A stretch of DNA of 64,000 nt from Chryseobacterium wanjuense (lineage in GTDB: Bacteria > Bacteroidota > Bacteroidia > Flavobacteriales > Weeksellaceae), in the NCBI RefSeq assembly GCF_900111495.1, contig NZ_FOIU01000002.1, positions 372,001-436,000 of the forward strand, given 5' to 3'. Position numbers and translations under genes: made by a program. Each line of letters starts with the position of its first letter. Position 1 is the first letter of the stretch. This document shows, piece after piece, positions 41,951 through 50,907 of the stretch. The notes under the pieces were generated by a model, which was not told where the DNA came from, made no database searches, and was given only the letters and a program-made list of their open reading frames with translations.

Positions 41951-42370
41951 ATGATTAAAAATAATTTCAGTAAAGTTCTTTTTCTTATTGGATTTTTAGC
42001 CAGTGGTTTTATCATTTTGCCTCTTCTAGATAAAAGTAGACAAAAAGAAGATGATAAAAAGCCAAGCTTTTATGATGCAGAAATCAATGCCAATGTAAAT
42101 GAAAGCTTGGAAATAGGATATTTATTCGAGGTGAATAACAAAACGTATAAGCCTGGTCTTTATCATTATGTAATTCAAGCAAAACGGAATGATGAACGAA
42201 TAGAATTTCTGGAGGATGAGCCTTCTAATTTTGAAAACATGATCGTTTTTAACTGGAGACAAACAAAACCTCCTTATAAGGTAATTAAAAAAGCAAAAGC
42301 AGATACTCTTTACATTATTAAAAGGGGGAGAAAAATTGCATTTTCCAAATACTTAGATGAAGATAATTGA
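41951..42370 (+). CDS. Hypothetical single-pass membrane or exported protein
   Basis: A 139-residue protein of unknown family. The ATG at 41951 is preferred to the GTG one codon upstream. An N-terminal hydrophobic segment (VLFLIGFLASGFIILPLL) is followed by a charged Lys/Asp region, then a domain of about 100 residues with alternating strands (EIGYLFEVNNKTYKPGLYHY, NMIVFNWRQTKPPYKVI, DTLYIIKRGRKIAFSKYL). It is probably periplasmic and anchored by the first segment. The ORF looks genuine because codon use matches its neighbours, but there is no known relative to name. A 33-nt palindrome lies 34 nt downstream. Confidence 0.6.
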   Translation: MIKNNFSKVLFLIGFLASGFIILPLLDKSRQKEDDKKPSFYDAEINANVNESLEIGYLFEVNNKTYKPGLYHYVIQAKRNDERIEFLEDEPSNFENMIVFNWRQTKPPYKVIKKAKADTLYIIKRGRKIAFSKYLDEDN

Positions 42371-42403
42371 TTTGCCAAATCCCTAAGAGATTTAAAATCA
42401 GTA

Positions 42404-42436
42404 ATCCTTGTCAAGGTTTTGAACCTTGACAAGGAT
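42404..42436. repeat. 33-nt intergenic palindrome, copy 3
   Basis: The 15-nt arm ATCCTTGTCAAGGTT, a central TTG, then the exact complement; total length 33 nt as in copies 1 and 2. No T run follows on either side, which argues against a simple terminator. Confidence 0.85.
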
Positions 42437-42517
42437 CAAGGCAATTTGGTAAAAAAGAAAATTTAAATGCAACATTTCCGTTTAACCTGCGACAGATTAT
42501 CTAAAATTTTATTTAAA

Positions 42518-43438
42518 ATGAAAAAACTAACCTATCTTACCTTTTCGCTATTCTCCATTTTCTCTTTTGCACAGGAAGTTTCGAAAGAAAGAATCCAGAC
42601 TGTTCTGGCGACACTGGCTTCGGATGAAATGAAGGGCCGTGAAATCGGAACACAGGAAAATGAAAATGCAGCCAACTATATTGCAAAACTTTTTAAAGAA
42701 AACGATTTAGAATACTGTACCGGAAATTCATACTTGGTTCCATTTGATTATAAAGGAAAAACGGCGTATAATGTTTGTGGAATTAAGAAAGGAAAAACAG
42801 ACAAATTCCTGGGCTTCTCGGGACACTTCGATCACATCGGAACAAGCAATAATGCAAACGACAACATCTACAACGGAGCCGATGACGATGCAAGCGGAAT
42901 TACAACTTTGGTAGGAATTTCTGATTATTTTAAAGACAAAAAACCGGAATTTTCTATGGTTTTCATGGCTTTTAACGGGGAAGAAAAAGGGATGCTGGGT
43001 TCTAAAGCGATTTCCCAGGATAAAAATTTAGATAAAATTTATAATAACCTTACCACTCTTTTCAATTTTGAAATGGTGGCAACGGAATCTGCATTCGGGA
43101 AAAATGCTTTATTCATGACTGGTAACGAATTTTCTGATTTGGATGAATTATTTAACAAGAATGCGGAAAATGGTTTAAAAATTAATCCTGATCCATATGC
43201 TTCGGAACAATTATTCTACAGATCTGACAACGTGAATTTTGTGAAAAAGAAAATTATTGCCCATTCTTTTTCAACGGTTGATATGACCAAAGCAACTCAT
43301 TATCATAATGAAAGCGATGATCTTCATGTTGTAGATTTTGATAATTTAACACAGATCGTGAATAATTTCGGAAAGACGTTGGAAAAACTGACACCAAAGA
43401 ATTTTACACCGAAATATAATGAGAAAGTGGAATTTTAA
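42518..43438 (+). CDS. Secreted M28-family aminopeptidase
   Basis: A 306-residue exported zinc peptidase. The ATG at 42518 opens the signal peptide (MKKLTYLTFSLFSIFSFAQ); the frame open from 42467 adds a non-signal start. M28 zinc-site motifs are in order: LGFSGHFDHIG (His), NGADDDASGITTLV (bridging Asp), MAFNGEEKGMLGSKA (catalytic Glu and Glu ligand), FNFEMV, and the final His in THYHNESDDLHVV. Such enzymes remove N-terminal residues from peptides in the periplasm or outside the cell. No C-terminal T9SS domain is present, so periplasmic retention is likely. Confidence 0.9.
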   Translation: MKKLTYLTFSLFSIFSFAQEVSKERIQTVLATLASDEMKGREIGTQENENAANYIAKLFKENDLEYCTGNSYLVPFDYKGKTAYNVCGIKKGKTDKFLGFSGHFDHIGTSNNANDNIYNGADDDASGITTLVGISDYFKDKKPEFSMVFMAFNGEEKGMLGSKAISQDKNLDKIYNNLTTLFNFEMVATESAFGKNALFMTGNEFSDLDELFNKNAENGLKINPDPYASEQLFYRSDNVNFVKKKIIAHSFSTVDMTKATHYHNESDDLHVVDFDNLTQIVNNFGKTLEKLTPKNFTPKYNEKVEF

Positions 43439-43458
43439 TAAAATTTTAATCATACAGC

Positions 43459-43486
43459 AAAACCACCATTTCCCGGTGGTTTTTTC
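43459..43486 (+). terminator. Rho-independent terminator after the M28 peptidase gene
   Basis: AAAACCACC and GGTGGTTTT pair around ATTTCCC and are followed by T residues. Confidence 0.85.
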
Positions 43487-43612
43487 TTTTACAAATCTTT
43501 AAAACTGAATTAAAAGCATTTGATTCGTTAAAAATTGTAACAAAAACAGCAGAACTAAAACATATTACAGAAAGTAAAAAGACCATTAAAACGTCTTATC
43601 ATTTAAATTACG

Positions 43613-43620
43613 TAATTTTG
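43613..43620 (+). promoter_or_regulatory. -7 box of the ABC exporter gene
   Basis: TAATTTTG, 20 nt before the ATG at 43641. Confidence 0.55.
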
Positions 43621-43640
43621 CTATCCAATTTTTTCATTGA

Positions 43641-45479
43641 ATGAATCAATATCTTAAAATACTAAAGTTCGCAAGACCTCATCGAAAATATATCTACGGA
43701 AGTTTATTTTTCAATATCATGTATTCTGTATTTCAGATTGCATCTTTGGGAACGATTTTGCCGGTGTTGGGAATGCTTTTCGGAACTATAAAACCAGAAA
43801 AATATGAAAAAGCTCCTGAGTATTCGGGAGACATTACAGATTTTTTTAATTATCTGAAAGAATATTCCAACTATTATGTTCAGAATTTGGTAACAGAACA
43901 CGGTGCCCTTAAAGTTTTGGCCTGGCTGTGTATTGTGACGGCTTTTATGTTCTTATTGCGAAATTTATTCCGTTATTTAGGATCTTTTCTGTTGATTAAT
44001 TATCGTGTAGGCGTTACGAAAGACCTTCGTAGTGCGATGTACAACAAAATACTTTCGCTTCCTGTTTCCTTTTTTACAGAACGTAGAAAAGGTGACTTAA
44101 TGTCCCGTATGTCAAATGATGTGGGTGAAGTAGAAGGCAATATTTTAGGAAGTTTGATAGAATTAATCAATGCTCCGTTTATGTTGATCAGTACGTTGCT
44201 TACCTTATTCTTTTTAAGTCCGGAAATGACGCTTTTCTCCCTGCTCGTACTGCCTGTAATGGGAACAATGATCGCATTGGTAGGAAAAAGCCTGAAAAAG
44301 AATTCTCATGAAGCCCAGCATGAAATGGGAACTATTTTTTCCATTGTAGATGAAACATTGAAATCTTCAAAAGTGATTAAAATTTTCAATGCTGAAAAAA
44401 TCATGGGCAACAGATTCTCGCAATCGATGCAAAGATGGATCAACAGCTCTATCAGCTTGGGAAGAAAGAAGGAATTGGCCTCTCCGATGAGCGAATTTTT
44501 AGGATCGATCACTTTCTTAATTATCGCTTGGTACGGCGGGAAACAAATCATCGTAGAACAATCTATTTCTCCGGCAGATTTTCTGGTATTCCTGGGAATG
44601 TTCTTCCAGATTCTGCCTCCTGCAAAAAGTTTATCGACTTCCATCGGAAATGTTCAGAAAGGGGAAGCTTCTCTTGAGAGAGTATTGGATATCCTTGATG
44701 CTGATGTGAAAATTGATGAGGCAGCTAATCCTGTTACAATTTCTACCCTTAATAATCAGATAGAATTTAATAATATCGGCTTTTTTTACGATAAAGACCA
44801 TACCATCCTGAAGAACTTTTCTTTGATCATTCCGAAAGGAAAAACCGTTGCTCTTGTCGGGCAAAGTGGTAGTGGAAAGACGACCATTGCAAATCTTTTG
44901 GCAAGATTCTATGATGTTTCTGAAGGTGAAATTTTAATTGACGGTATTGATATTAAAAATTTAAAATTAAAAGAATACCGCCAGCTATTGGGAATGGTAA
45001 CACAGGAATCGGTATTGTTCAACGATTCTGTTTACAATAATATTCTGATGGGTAAACCGGATGCAACCAGAGAAGAAGTGATAGCAGCGGCAAAAATCGC
45101 AAATGCAGATTCATTTATCACCAATCTTCCTGAAGGATATGATTCTAATATAGGGGATGATGGCGGAAAACTTTCCGGAGGGCAGAAACAAAGGGTTTCT
45201 ATCGCAAGAGCGGTACTGAAAAATCCGCCAATTATGATTTTGGATGAAGCAACTTCTGCCTTGGATACAGAATCGGAAAGATTTGTTCAGGATGCACTGG
45301 AAAAAATGATGGAAAACAGAACATCTTTAGTGATTGCCCACCGACTTTCAACCATTCAGAAAGCAGACTGGATCGTAGTGATGGAAAAAGGAGTGATTGT
45401 AGAACAGGGAACTCACCACGACCTTATCGCAAAAAGAGGAATGTATCACAAGCTTGTTGAGCTACAGAATTTCGATTAA
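43641..45479 (+). CDS. MsbA-like ABC exporter (fused permease and ATPase)
   Basis: A 612-residue half-transporter. Residues 1-340 hold six membrane helices with the exporter coupling region FFTERRKGDLMSRMSNDV. The ATPase domain has Walker A VALVGQSGSGKTT (near 400-412), the signature LSGGQKQRVSIARA, Walker B PIMILDEATSALD and the switch His in LVIAHRLSTIQ. As a homodimer it would flip a lipid or lipid-linked substrate; the MsbA (lipid A) role is the usual annotation in this group, but drug or peptide export cannot be excluded. It has a somewhat long periplasmic loop after TM1. Its own promoter lies 20 nt before the ATG. Confidence 0.9.
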   Translation: MNQYLKILKFARPHRKYIYGSLFFNIMYSVFQIASLGTILPVLGMLFGTIKPEKYEKAPEYSGDITDFFNYLKEYSNYYVQNLVTEHGALKVLAWLCIVTAFMFLLRNLFRYLGSFLLINYRVGVTKDLRSAMYNKILSLPVSFFTERRKGDLMSRMSNDVGEVEGNILGSLIELINAPFMLISTLLTLFFLSPEMTLFSLLVLPVMGTMIALVGKSLKKNSHEAQHEMGTIFSIVDETLKSSKVIKIFNAEKIMGNRFSQSMQRWINSSISLGRKKELASPMSEFLGSITFLIIAWYGGKQIIVEQSISPADFLVFLGMFFQILPPAKSLSTSIGNVQKGEASLERVLDILDADVKIDEAANPVTISTLNNQIEFNNIGFFYDKDHTILKNFSLIIPKGKTVALVGQSGSGKTTIANLLARFYDVSEGEILIDGIDIKNLKLKEYRQLLGMVTQESVLFNDSVYNNILMGKPDATREEVIAAAKIANADSFITNLPEGYDSNIGDDGGKLSGGQKQRVSIARAVLKNPPIMILDEATSALDTESERFVQDALEKMMENRTSLVIAHRLSTIQKADWIVVMEKGVIVEQGTHHDLIAKRGMYHKLVELQNFD

Positions 45480-45565
45480 ATCAAAGGGTGGGAAGCTTGG
45501 AGTTTTACCCTCACACCAAAACCTCCTGCCTCAAGCATCCATCAGCCAAGTAAAAAAATTTAAAA

Positions 45566-45916
45566 ATGAACCCAATACAAGAGTATTTCTACAGAATTGA
45601 AGAGCCTGATAGAAGTACTCTTCTTTTTTTACGCAAAAAAATACTGGAATCCGATACGGAAAATATTACTGAAACATTGAGTTTTGGCTTACCTTTTTTT
45701 AAGTATAAAAAGAAAATGCTGTGTTATTTTTATTATAGTAAAAAATATAAAAAACATTACGTAAGTTTTTACCACGGTGACAGGCTTGATGATCCACAGC
45801 TACTCCAGGAGGACAGAAAGAAGTTTAAAATCCTTTTAATTGATATGAATGAGGATTTGCCTGTGGAATTGATTTTAAAGCTGATTAATGAAGTAAAACA
45901 ATATATTAAAGCATAA
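45566..45916 (+). CDS. DUF1801-family protein
   Basis: A 116-residue soluble protein of the DUF1801 (YdhG-like) family. The pattern is IQEYFYRIEEPDRSTLLFLR, then ITETLSFGLPFFKYKKKMLC, VSFYHGDRLDDPQLLQ and the closing helix LPVELILKLINEV. The function of the family is not established; iron or small-molecule binding has been suggested for relatives. It lies 8 nt upstream of the DJ-1/PfpI gene and is likely co-transcribed with it. The preceding 86-nt gap holds a more GC-rich stretch with no clear feature. Confidence 0.82.
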   Translation: MNPIQEYFYRIEEPDRSTLLFLRKKILESDTENITETLSFGLPFFKYKKKMLCYFYYSKKYKKHYVSFYHGDRLDDPQLLQEDRKKFKILLIDMNEDLPVELILKLINEVKQYIKA

Positions 45917-45924
45917 AAAATACA

Positions 45925-46557
45925 ATGATGAACAAAATGAATTTTGATCCTGAGATTAAAATCAATGTCGGTTTTTTAATCTATAACCAGGTAGAAGCTA
46001 TGGATCTCAATGGTCCGATAGATGTATTCACAAAGGCCAACAGATTCGACAATAGATATAACCTTTATACCGTTTCTGAAACCAGTCAGCTCGTCCCTTC
46101 TGAGGGCGGAACGATACACATGAAGGCTAGTTATTCTTTTGAAAACGCTCCGCAGGCGGATATTTTAATTATTCCCGGAGCAGCCGTGGCTACAATTTCC
46201 GAGATCTGCAATAATGATAATATTATTAACTGGATCATTCAACAAGATCAAAATACAAAGCTTACGGTAAGCATCTGTACCGGTTCATTAATTCTTTCCA
46301 AAGCAAAAATCCTCGACGGAAAATCTGCAACCACTCACCATCTGGCTCTTGATTTATTAAGGCAAAACCCCACAATAAAGGTCGTAGAGAAAGTACGATA
46401 TGCTGAAGACGGTAAATTTTTAACAAGCGCAGGAATTACCTCAGGTCTTGATGTTGCACTCCATATCATCGAGATGATCAGTGGAAAAGAAGTCGCCGAA
46501 GAAATCGCACAAACTATGGTGTACAACCGCAGCGCCAATATGGATTTTATAAAATAA
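45925..46557 (+). CDS. DJ-1/PfpI-family (GATase1-like) protein
   Basis: A 210-residue protein of the DJ-1/PfpI superfamily, closest in pattern to the isonitrile-hydratase and GlxA N-terminal type. Motifs are INVGFLIYNQVEAMDLNGPI, where the Glu/Asp pair lies near the nucleophile, ILIIPGAAVATI, the nucleophilic Cys in LTVSICTGSLILSKAKILDG, TTHHLALDLL with the His next to the site, and LTSAGITSGLDVALHIIEM. The AraC-type DNA-binding domain of GlxA regulators is absent, so it is more likely an enzyme (hydratase, glyoxalase or deglycase type) than a regulator. Two ATG codons in a row begin it. Confidence 0.85.
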   Translation: MMNKMNFDPEIKINVGFLIYNQVEAMDLNGPIDVFTKANRFDNRYNLYTVSETSQLVPSEGGTIHMKASYSFENAPQADILIIPGAAVATISEICNNDNIINWIIQQDQNTKLTVSICTGSLILSKAKILDGKSATTHHLALDLLRQNPTIKVVEKVRYAEDGKFLTSAGITSGLDVALHIIEMISGKEVAEEIAQTMVYNRSANMDFIK

Positions 46558-46585
46558 AAGAGGAAACAATGTTTCCTCTTTTTTA
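46557..46585. terminator. Two-way terminator between the DJ-1 and psd genes
   Basis: AAAAGAGGAAAC and GTTTCCTCTTTT form a perfect stem between the converging genes, with A residues on one side and T residues on the other. Confidence 0.85.
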
Positions 46586-46606
46586 TGTTTGATTTAATTT
46601 TTAATC

Positions 46607-47260
46607 TTAATCTTTCATTCTTGCAATCACATCCAGACCGCCTTTTGTAATGTCACCGATCTTACAGATAATTTCCGTATCCAAAGGCAGGAAAACATCC
46701 ATTCTCGAACCGAATTTGATAAACCCGAATTCGTGTCCCGCTTTCGCTTCATCACCTTCATTACAATAGAAAACAATTCTTCTGGCAACGTATCCTGCAA
46801 TTTGCCTGAAAACCACCTGATGATTCGTTAAACTTTCCACTGCTACGGTTGTTCTTTCGTTTTCTGTAGAAGATTTCTCATGCCAAGCTACCAGATATTT
46901 TCCCGGATGGTATTTTTTATAAATAACCTTCCCTGAAACCGGATATCTGCAGATATGAACATTAAGGGGAGACATGAAAATAGAAACCTGAATGGCTTTT
47001 CCTTTGATGAACTCATCCTCTTCCACTTCTTTGATCATTACCACCTTCCCGTCAACAGGAGCAATCACATTCTCTCTATGCTCCAAAATATCACGATCCG
47101 GAACTCTAAAGAACCAGAATATTAAACTGTACACTACCAATAATGGCAGAATGATCACCAATGACCACATTTCAAGAAAATAAATAGCCAACGCACCCAA
47201 CACGATGAAAAGTATGGTTGCTACGGTAATCGTTCCTTTCGATTCTCTGTGTAATTTCAT
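46607..47260 (-). CDS. psd: Phosphatidylserine decarboxylase (short, soluble-tail type)
   Basis: A 217-residue phosphatidylserine decarboxylase of the short PSD-A type; it forms phosphatidylethanolamine. It has one or two N-terminal membrane segments (GTITVATILFIVLGALAIYF and VIILPLLVVYSLIFWFF), followed by the substrate domain with VIAPVDGKVVMIKEV, VSIFMSPLNVHICRYPVSGK and the self-cleavage site KFGSRMDVFLP, where the Gly-Ser bond gives the pyruvoyl group. It is 4 nt after cdsA in the same transcript, so two steps of phospholipid synthesis are joined here. The phosphatidylserine synthase gene is not in the window. Confidence 0.92.
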   Translation of the reverse strand: MKLHRESKGTITVATILFIVLGALAIYFLEMWSLVIILPLLVVYSLIFWFFRVPDRDILEHRENVIAPVDGKVVMIKEVEEDEFIKGKAIQVSIFMSPLNVHICRYPVSGKVIYKKYHPGKYLVAWHEKSSTENERTTVAVESLTNHQVVFRQIAGYVARRIVFYCNEGDEAKAGHEFGFIKFGSRMDVFLPLDTEIICKIGDITKGGLDVIARMKD

Positions 47261-47264
47261 GAGA

Positions 47265-48137
47265 TTAAATAAATTTTTCTAAAATAAAGTACAAATATAC
47301 GACAGGAACGCAGATTAAAAAACTATCCAGTCGATCTAATACTCCGCCATGCCCCGGAATAAGGTTTCCACTGTCTTTCACACCGAAATTTCTTTTCAGC
47401 TGACTTTCTACCAAATCTCCTATCGGAGCAAATGTTGCTACCAAAAATCCTACTACAATCCAGTTTCCCCGAAGATCCGGATGATACTGCTCGATAAAAT
47501 AAGATAAAATTAAAGTAAGAACTACTCCGCCAATATATCCTTCCCAGGTTTTTTTGGGCGAAATTTTAGGAGCCATTTTATGTTTCCCGAAGAATTTCCC
47601 GGTAAGATAAGCAAATGTATCACTGCTCCAGATTAATATAAACAGGAAAAGGACTTCCAGGGAAAAACGGTCGTCAAATCTTGAAAACTTAGGCAGTCCC
47701 AACGCAAAACAGAACGGCAGAGCCACATAAATGACCGTAAAAATCAGTTTTCCGCTGTCGTAGTACAATTCGTTCGGATATTTAAATAAAGTGACTACAG
47801 CGATAACAATTAAAAGCATCGCCAGAATCTCACTTATCCTAAAATCAAAAAAGAAATCGAAGTGGAAATATCTTTTAGAAAAAATAAAAAAAATGAAAAT
47901 AATTAAAGGAAGCACGATCCACCTTTCGTAGCCGTTCCCGAATTTCATTATTTTAAAACATTCCCAAGAACCGACTCCCAGTAAAAGCGTTATCAAGCCA
48001 TAATACAGATATTCCTGCTTTACGAGATCCGGTGAAATACTGTTGATGAGTTGTGCTCCCAGCGGAGTTGTACAAAGAATAATGATTGCAACGTAAACAA
48101 TTCCTGATAGGGTTCTTTGAATGAGATTTTTGTCCAA
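47265..48137 (-). CDS. cdsA: Phosphatidate cytidylyltransferase
   Basis: A 290-residue integral membrane enzyme that makes CDP-diacylglycerol from phosphatidate and CTP. Eight or so membrane helices are visible, and the CDS signature is intact near the end (SQLKRNFGVKDSGNLIPGHG, then GVLDRLDSF). The start is a TTG at 48137 (MDKNLIQRTLSGIVYVAI); no ATG occurs before the first helix. It is 24 nt after the LUD-domain gene and 4 nt before psd, so the three form one operon. Confidence 0.93.
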   Translation of the reverse strand: MDKNLIQRTLSGIVYVAIIILCTTPLGAQLINSISPDLVKQEYLYYGLITLLLGVGSWECFKIMKFGNGYERWIVLPLIIFIFFIFSKRYFHFDFFFDFRISEILAMLLIVIAVVTLFKYPNELYYDSGKLIFTVIYVALPFCFALGLPKFSRFDDRFSLEVLFLFILIWSSDTFAYLTGKFFGKHKMAPKISPKKTWEGYIGGVVLTLILSYFIEQYHPDLRGNWIVVGFLVATFAPIGDLVESQLKRNFGVKDSGNLIPGHGGVLDRLDSFLICVPVVYLYFILEKFI

Positions 48138-48161
48138 AATTTTAAGTTTAGAAGTTGATGC

Positions 48162-48743
48162 TTAATCTTCAAGCAGCAATAAAAATAGTTTCGTATTGGC
48201 ATGGGAAGAGGTATCGAGCTTCGATTGGCTTCCGCTGATAGAAGTAAGATTCTTTATATTCCCGTTTCGTTTTATCTTACCCATCGCATCGTTCAGGTTG
48301 TTGACAATCTGTGAAACATTAGCCATAATGATAATTTTATTAGGCAGCCTCGAAGAATGGTAGTGAAGAATATTGTTGTGGGAAAGCATAATTCTTCCAT
48401 CATAGGCGATCAGATATTCGCAGGTGATGAAAGCCGCATCATTGTCAGTTTGTAATTCTGCAGTATAAGGAGATTTCACGACATTCAAAAAATTCTGAAG
48501 ATCCTTATCCCAGCAAAAAACTTTGTTGATTCCTTCTATTTTGATAATCTGATTTAAAGTCTGTAGAGCCTCCGCTTCATCTGCACAATAATTGAAAAAT
48601 CCCCCCGAATGCGTAAACAATTGGGCAAACTTATAGTCGAGATCCGCATTTTTCAACGAATCCCCCAGCTTCTCCAGGCTCTGAGATTCTTCTTCCTCAG
48701 GCTGGTTCGTCAGTTTGCTTACAATCCTCTTGAATAAATTCAA
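48162..48743 (-). CDS. LUD-domain (LutC/YkgG-like) protein
   Basis: A 193-residue protein with a LUD (LutC/YkgG, DUF162) fold: GGFFNYCADEAEALQTLNQI near the N-terminus, DAAFITCEYLIAYDGRIMLS in the middle and NKIIIMANVSQIVNNLNDAM after it. The LutABC lactate-oxidation partners are not present; the gene lies between ftsH and cdsA, a position typical of Flavobacteriia. The start is a TTG at 48743 (MNLFKRIVSKLTNQ) and there is no nearby ATG. The role is unknown. It has its own -7 box and is probably the first gene of the LUD-cdsA-psd transcript. Confidence 0.8.
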   Translation of the reverse strand: MNLFKRIVSKLTNQPEEEESQSLEKLGDSLKNADLDYKFAQLFTHSGGFFNYCADEAEALQTLNQIIKIEGINKVFCWDKDLQNFLNVVKSPYTAELQTDNDAAFITCEYLIAYDGRIMLSHNNILHYHSSRLPNKIIIMANVSQIVNNLNDAMGKIKRNGNIKNLTSISGSQSKLDTSSHANTKLFLLLLED

Positions 48744-48770
48744 ATCAATTTATTTTTAGTCAACTTTATA

Positions 48771-48778
48771 CAAAAATA
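48771..48778 (-). promoter_or_regulatory. -7 box of the LUD-cdsA-psd operon
   Basis: TATTTTTG on the minus strand, about 27 nt before the TTG start at 48743. Confidence 0.5.
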
Positions 48779-48822
48779 TAAAATTAATCAAATAGAAATC
48801 CAAAAATATGTCTATAAATATG

Positions 48823-48856
48823 AAAAAACCTGACAATTTTGGAACTGTCAGGTTTA
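48823..48856 (-). terminator. Rho-independent terminator of the rsfS-ftsH operon
   Basis: On the minus strand AAACCTGACAGTT pairs with AATTGTCAGGTTT (one mismatch) and is followed by TTTTTT. It separates ftsH from the LUD-cdsA-psd operon. Confidence 0.85.
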
Positions 48857-48880
48857 TTTATTTAATTTAAAAAAGAAATT

Positions 48881-50890
48881 TTAAAGTTGAGTCGGGCTTT
48901 CAGGAGCCTGAATTTCACTTTCCTCTTCTCTTTCTTTGTCTTTAATAACAATCGTTTCAGCTTGTTCTCCTACCGTATTGGTCACTGGTTTTTCCGTTAA
49001 TTCCGGATCCCAGGCTCTCTTTCCGAACACTTCTTCAAGGTCTTCACGGAAGATCACTTCTTTTTCCAACAGCTTGCTTGCAAGAGCATCCAGCTTGTCT
49101 TTGTTTTCCGTTAAGATCTGAACCGCTCTGTCATATTGATTTTCGATAATTGCTTTAATTTCGATATCAATTTTCTTCGCCGTTTCTTCAGAATAAGGTT
49201 TTCCGAAAGAATATTCCGACTGACCTGAGCTGTCATAGTAAGAAATATTACCAATATTCGGGCTCAACCCGTAGATCGTAACCATTGCCTGAGCTCTCTT
49301 CGTTACATTTTCAAGGTCAGAAAGCGCCCCTGTAGAAATATTGTTGAAAATCACCTGCTCTGCAGCTCTACCACCCAATGTTGCACACATCTCGTCCAGC
49401 ATTTGTTCTGTAGTAGTCAGCTGTCTTTCTTCCGGTAAATACCATGCTGCACCCAGCGAACGCCCTCTCGGAACGATAGTCACCTTCAACAATGGTGAAG
49501 CGTGCTCTACCAGCCATGAAATTGTCGCGTGTCCTGCTTCATGATAAGCTACTCTTTTCTTTTCAGAAGGTTTGATGGCTTTATTTTTCTTTTCAAGACC
49601 ACCGATGATTCTGTCTACAGCGTCAAGGAAATCCTGTTTATTTACTGAAGTATGGTTGTTTCTTGCTGCAATTAATGCCGCTTCGTTACAAACATTGGCA
49701 ATATCTGCCCCACTGAATCCCGGAGTTTGTTTTGCTAAAAACTCTCTGTCTACTGTATCATCAAGTTTGATTTTCTTCAAGTGAACATCAAAAATCTGTC
49801 TTCTTTCGTGTAATTCCGGAAGGTCTACATAGATCGAACGGTCAAAACGTCCTGCTCTCATCAAGGCTTTATCCAAGATATCAGCTCTGTTGGTTGCCGC
49901 CATTACGATAACGTTTGTATCTGTTCCGAAACCGTCCATTTCAGTAAGAAGCTGGTTCAGGGTGTTTTCTCTTTCGTCGTTTCCGCCGGAGAAATTATTT
50001 TTTCCTCTTGCACGCCCGATTGCGTCGATCTCATCGATGAAGATAATCGCAGGAGATTTTGCTTTAGCCTGCGCAAAAAGGTCTCTTACTCTGGAAGCTC
50101 CTACCCCAACAAACATCTCCACGAAATCTGAACCTGAAAGCGAGAAGAAAGGAACTTTGGCTTCACCCGCCACAGCTTTCGCCAATAACGTTTTACCCGT
50201 TCCCGGAGGGCCTACCAAAAGAACACCTTTAGGAATTTTACCTCCCAGCTTTGTATATTTTTCTGAGTTTTTCAAGAAATCTACTACTTCCTGAACTTCT
50301 TCTTTAGCACCTTCCAGACCGGCAACATCTTTAAATGTCACCTGAATTCTTTCTTTTTCGTCGAAAAGCTTAGCCTTGGATTTTCCGATAGAGAAAATTT
50401 GTCCACCGGGACCTCCGCCACCGCCCATCTTTCTGAAAAGAAGGAAATAGAATAATCCTAAAATAGCAATCCAGATCAATGCAGAAACCAGAATATCCAT
50501 AAACGGACTTTTTCCTGCACCGTAATCTTTGGTTGTTTTAATGGCCGGATTTGCGGCTCTTACCTGATCAAATTTTTGAAGGAAAAGCTGAAGATCTCCA
50601 TATTTAACAGTAAAATCTGCTTTTGGAGCCATTGAGAATGCAGAAAGCGGGTCATTTTCTTTGGTTTTGCTTACCATTGCCGTTTTTGCAGCCTGTGTAA
50701 GAAACACATCAGCCTTCTCAGTATCTTTGTAAATTATAATGTTCTGAACTTTTCCCGCCTGCATTTCTTTGAAGAAACCATCTTCGTCAATAGTCTTTGC
50801 ACTGCTGTCACCGAAAAAATTTGGGACAAAAAATAACAAAAGAGCTATGATCGCAATCGGAAAAAACCAGTTGAATCCTTTATTGTTCAT
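48881..50890 (-). CDS. ftsH: ATP-dependent zinc metalloprotease FtsH
   Basis: A 669-residue membrane-bound AAA protease that removes damaged or regulatory membrane and soluble proteins. It has two N-terminal membrane segments flanking a periplasmic domain. Walker A GPPGTGKT is at residues 227-234, Walker [12 protein letters not shown] follows, then the second region of homology [17 protein letters not shown] and the zinc site HEAGH (450-454) with the third ligand Asp in [13 protein letters not shown]. The C-terminus ends in a charged tail ([15 protein letters not shown]). It follows rsfS after 17 nt and is followed by a clear terminator. Confidence 0.97.
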   Translation of the reverse strand: MNNKGFNWFFPIAIIALLLFFVPNFFGDSSAKTIDEDGFFKEMQAGKVQNIIIYKDTEKADVFLTQAAKTAMVSKTKENDPLSAFSMAPKADFTVKYGDLQLFLQKFDQVRAANPAIKTTKDYGAGKSPFMDILVSALIWIAILGLFYFLLFRKMGGGGGPGGQIFSIGKSKAKLFDEKERIQVTFKDVAGLEGAKEEVQEVVDFLKNSEKYTKLGGKIPKGVLLVGPPGTGKTLLAKAVAGEAKVPFFSLSGSDFVEMFVGVGASRVRDLFAQAKAKSPAIIFIDEIDAIGRARGKNNFSGGNDERENTLNQLLTEMDGFGTDTNVIVMAATNRADILDKALMRAGRFDRSIYVDLPELHERRQIFDVHLKKIKLDDTVDREFLAKQTPGFSGADIANVCNEAALIAARNNHTSVNKQDFLDAVDRIIGGLEKKNKAIKPSEKKRVAYHEAGHATISWLVEHASPLLKVTIVPRGRSLGAAWYLPEERQLTTTEQMLDEMCATLGGRAAEQVIFNNISTGALSDLENVTKRAQAMVTIYGLSPNIGNISYYDSSGQSEYSFGKPYSEETAKKIDIEIKAIIENQYDRAVQILTENKDKLDALASKLLEKEVIFREDLEEVFGKRAWDPELTEKPVTNTVGEQAETIVIKDKEREEESEIQAPESPTQL

Positions 50891-50907
50891 TTATACTTTT
50901 TAAAATT

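Noticed and set aside
638..42436. 33-nt palindromes considered as CRISPR repeats
   Set aside because: The copies lie tens of kilobases apart with no regular spacers and no cas gene, so they are dispersed palindromes.
45480..45565. GC-richer stretch between the ABC exporter and DUF1801 genes
   Set aside because: It looked like a possible repeat unit, but no second copy, inverted arm or RNA fold is visible in the window.
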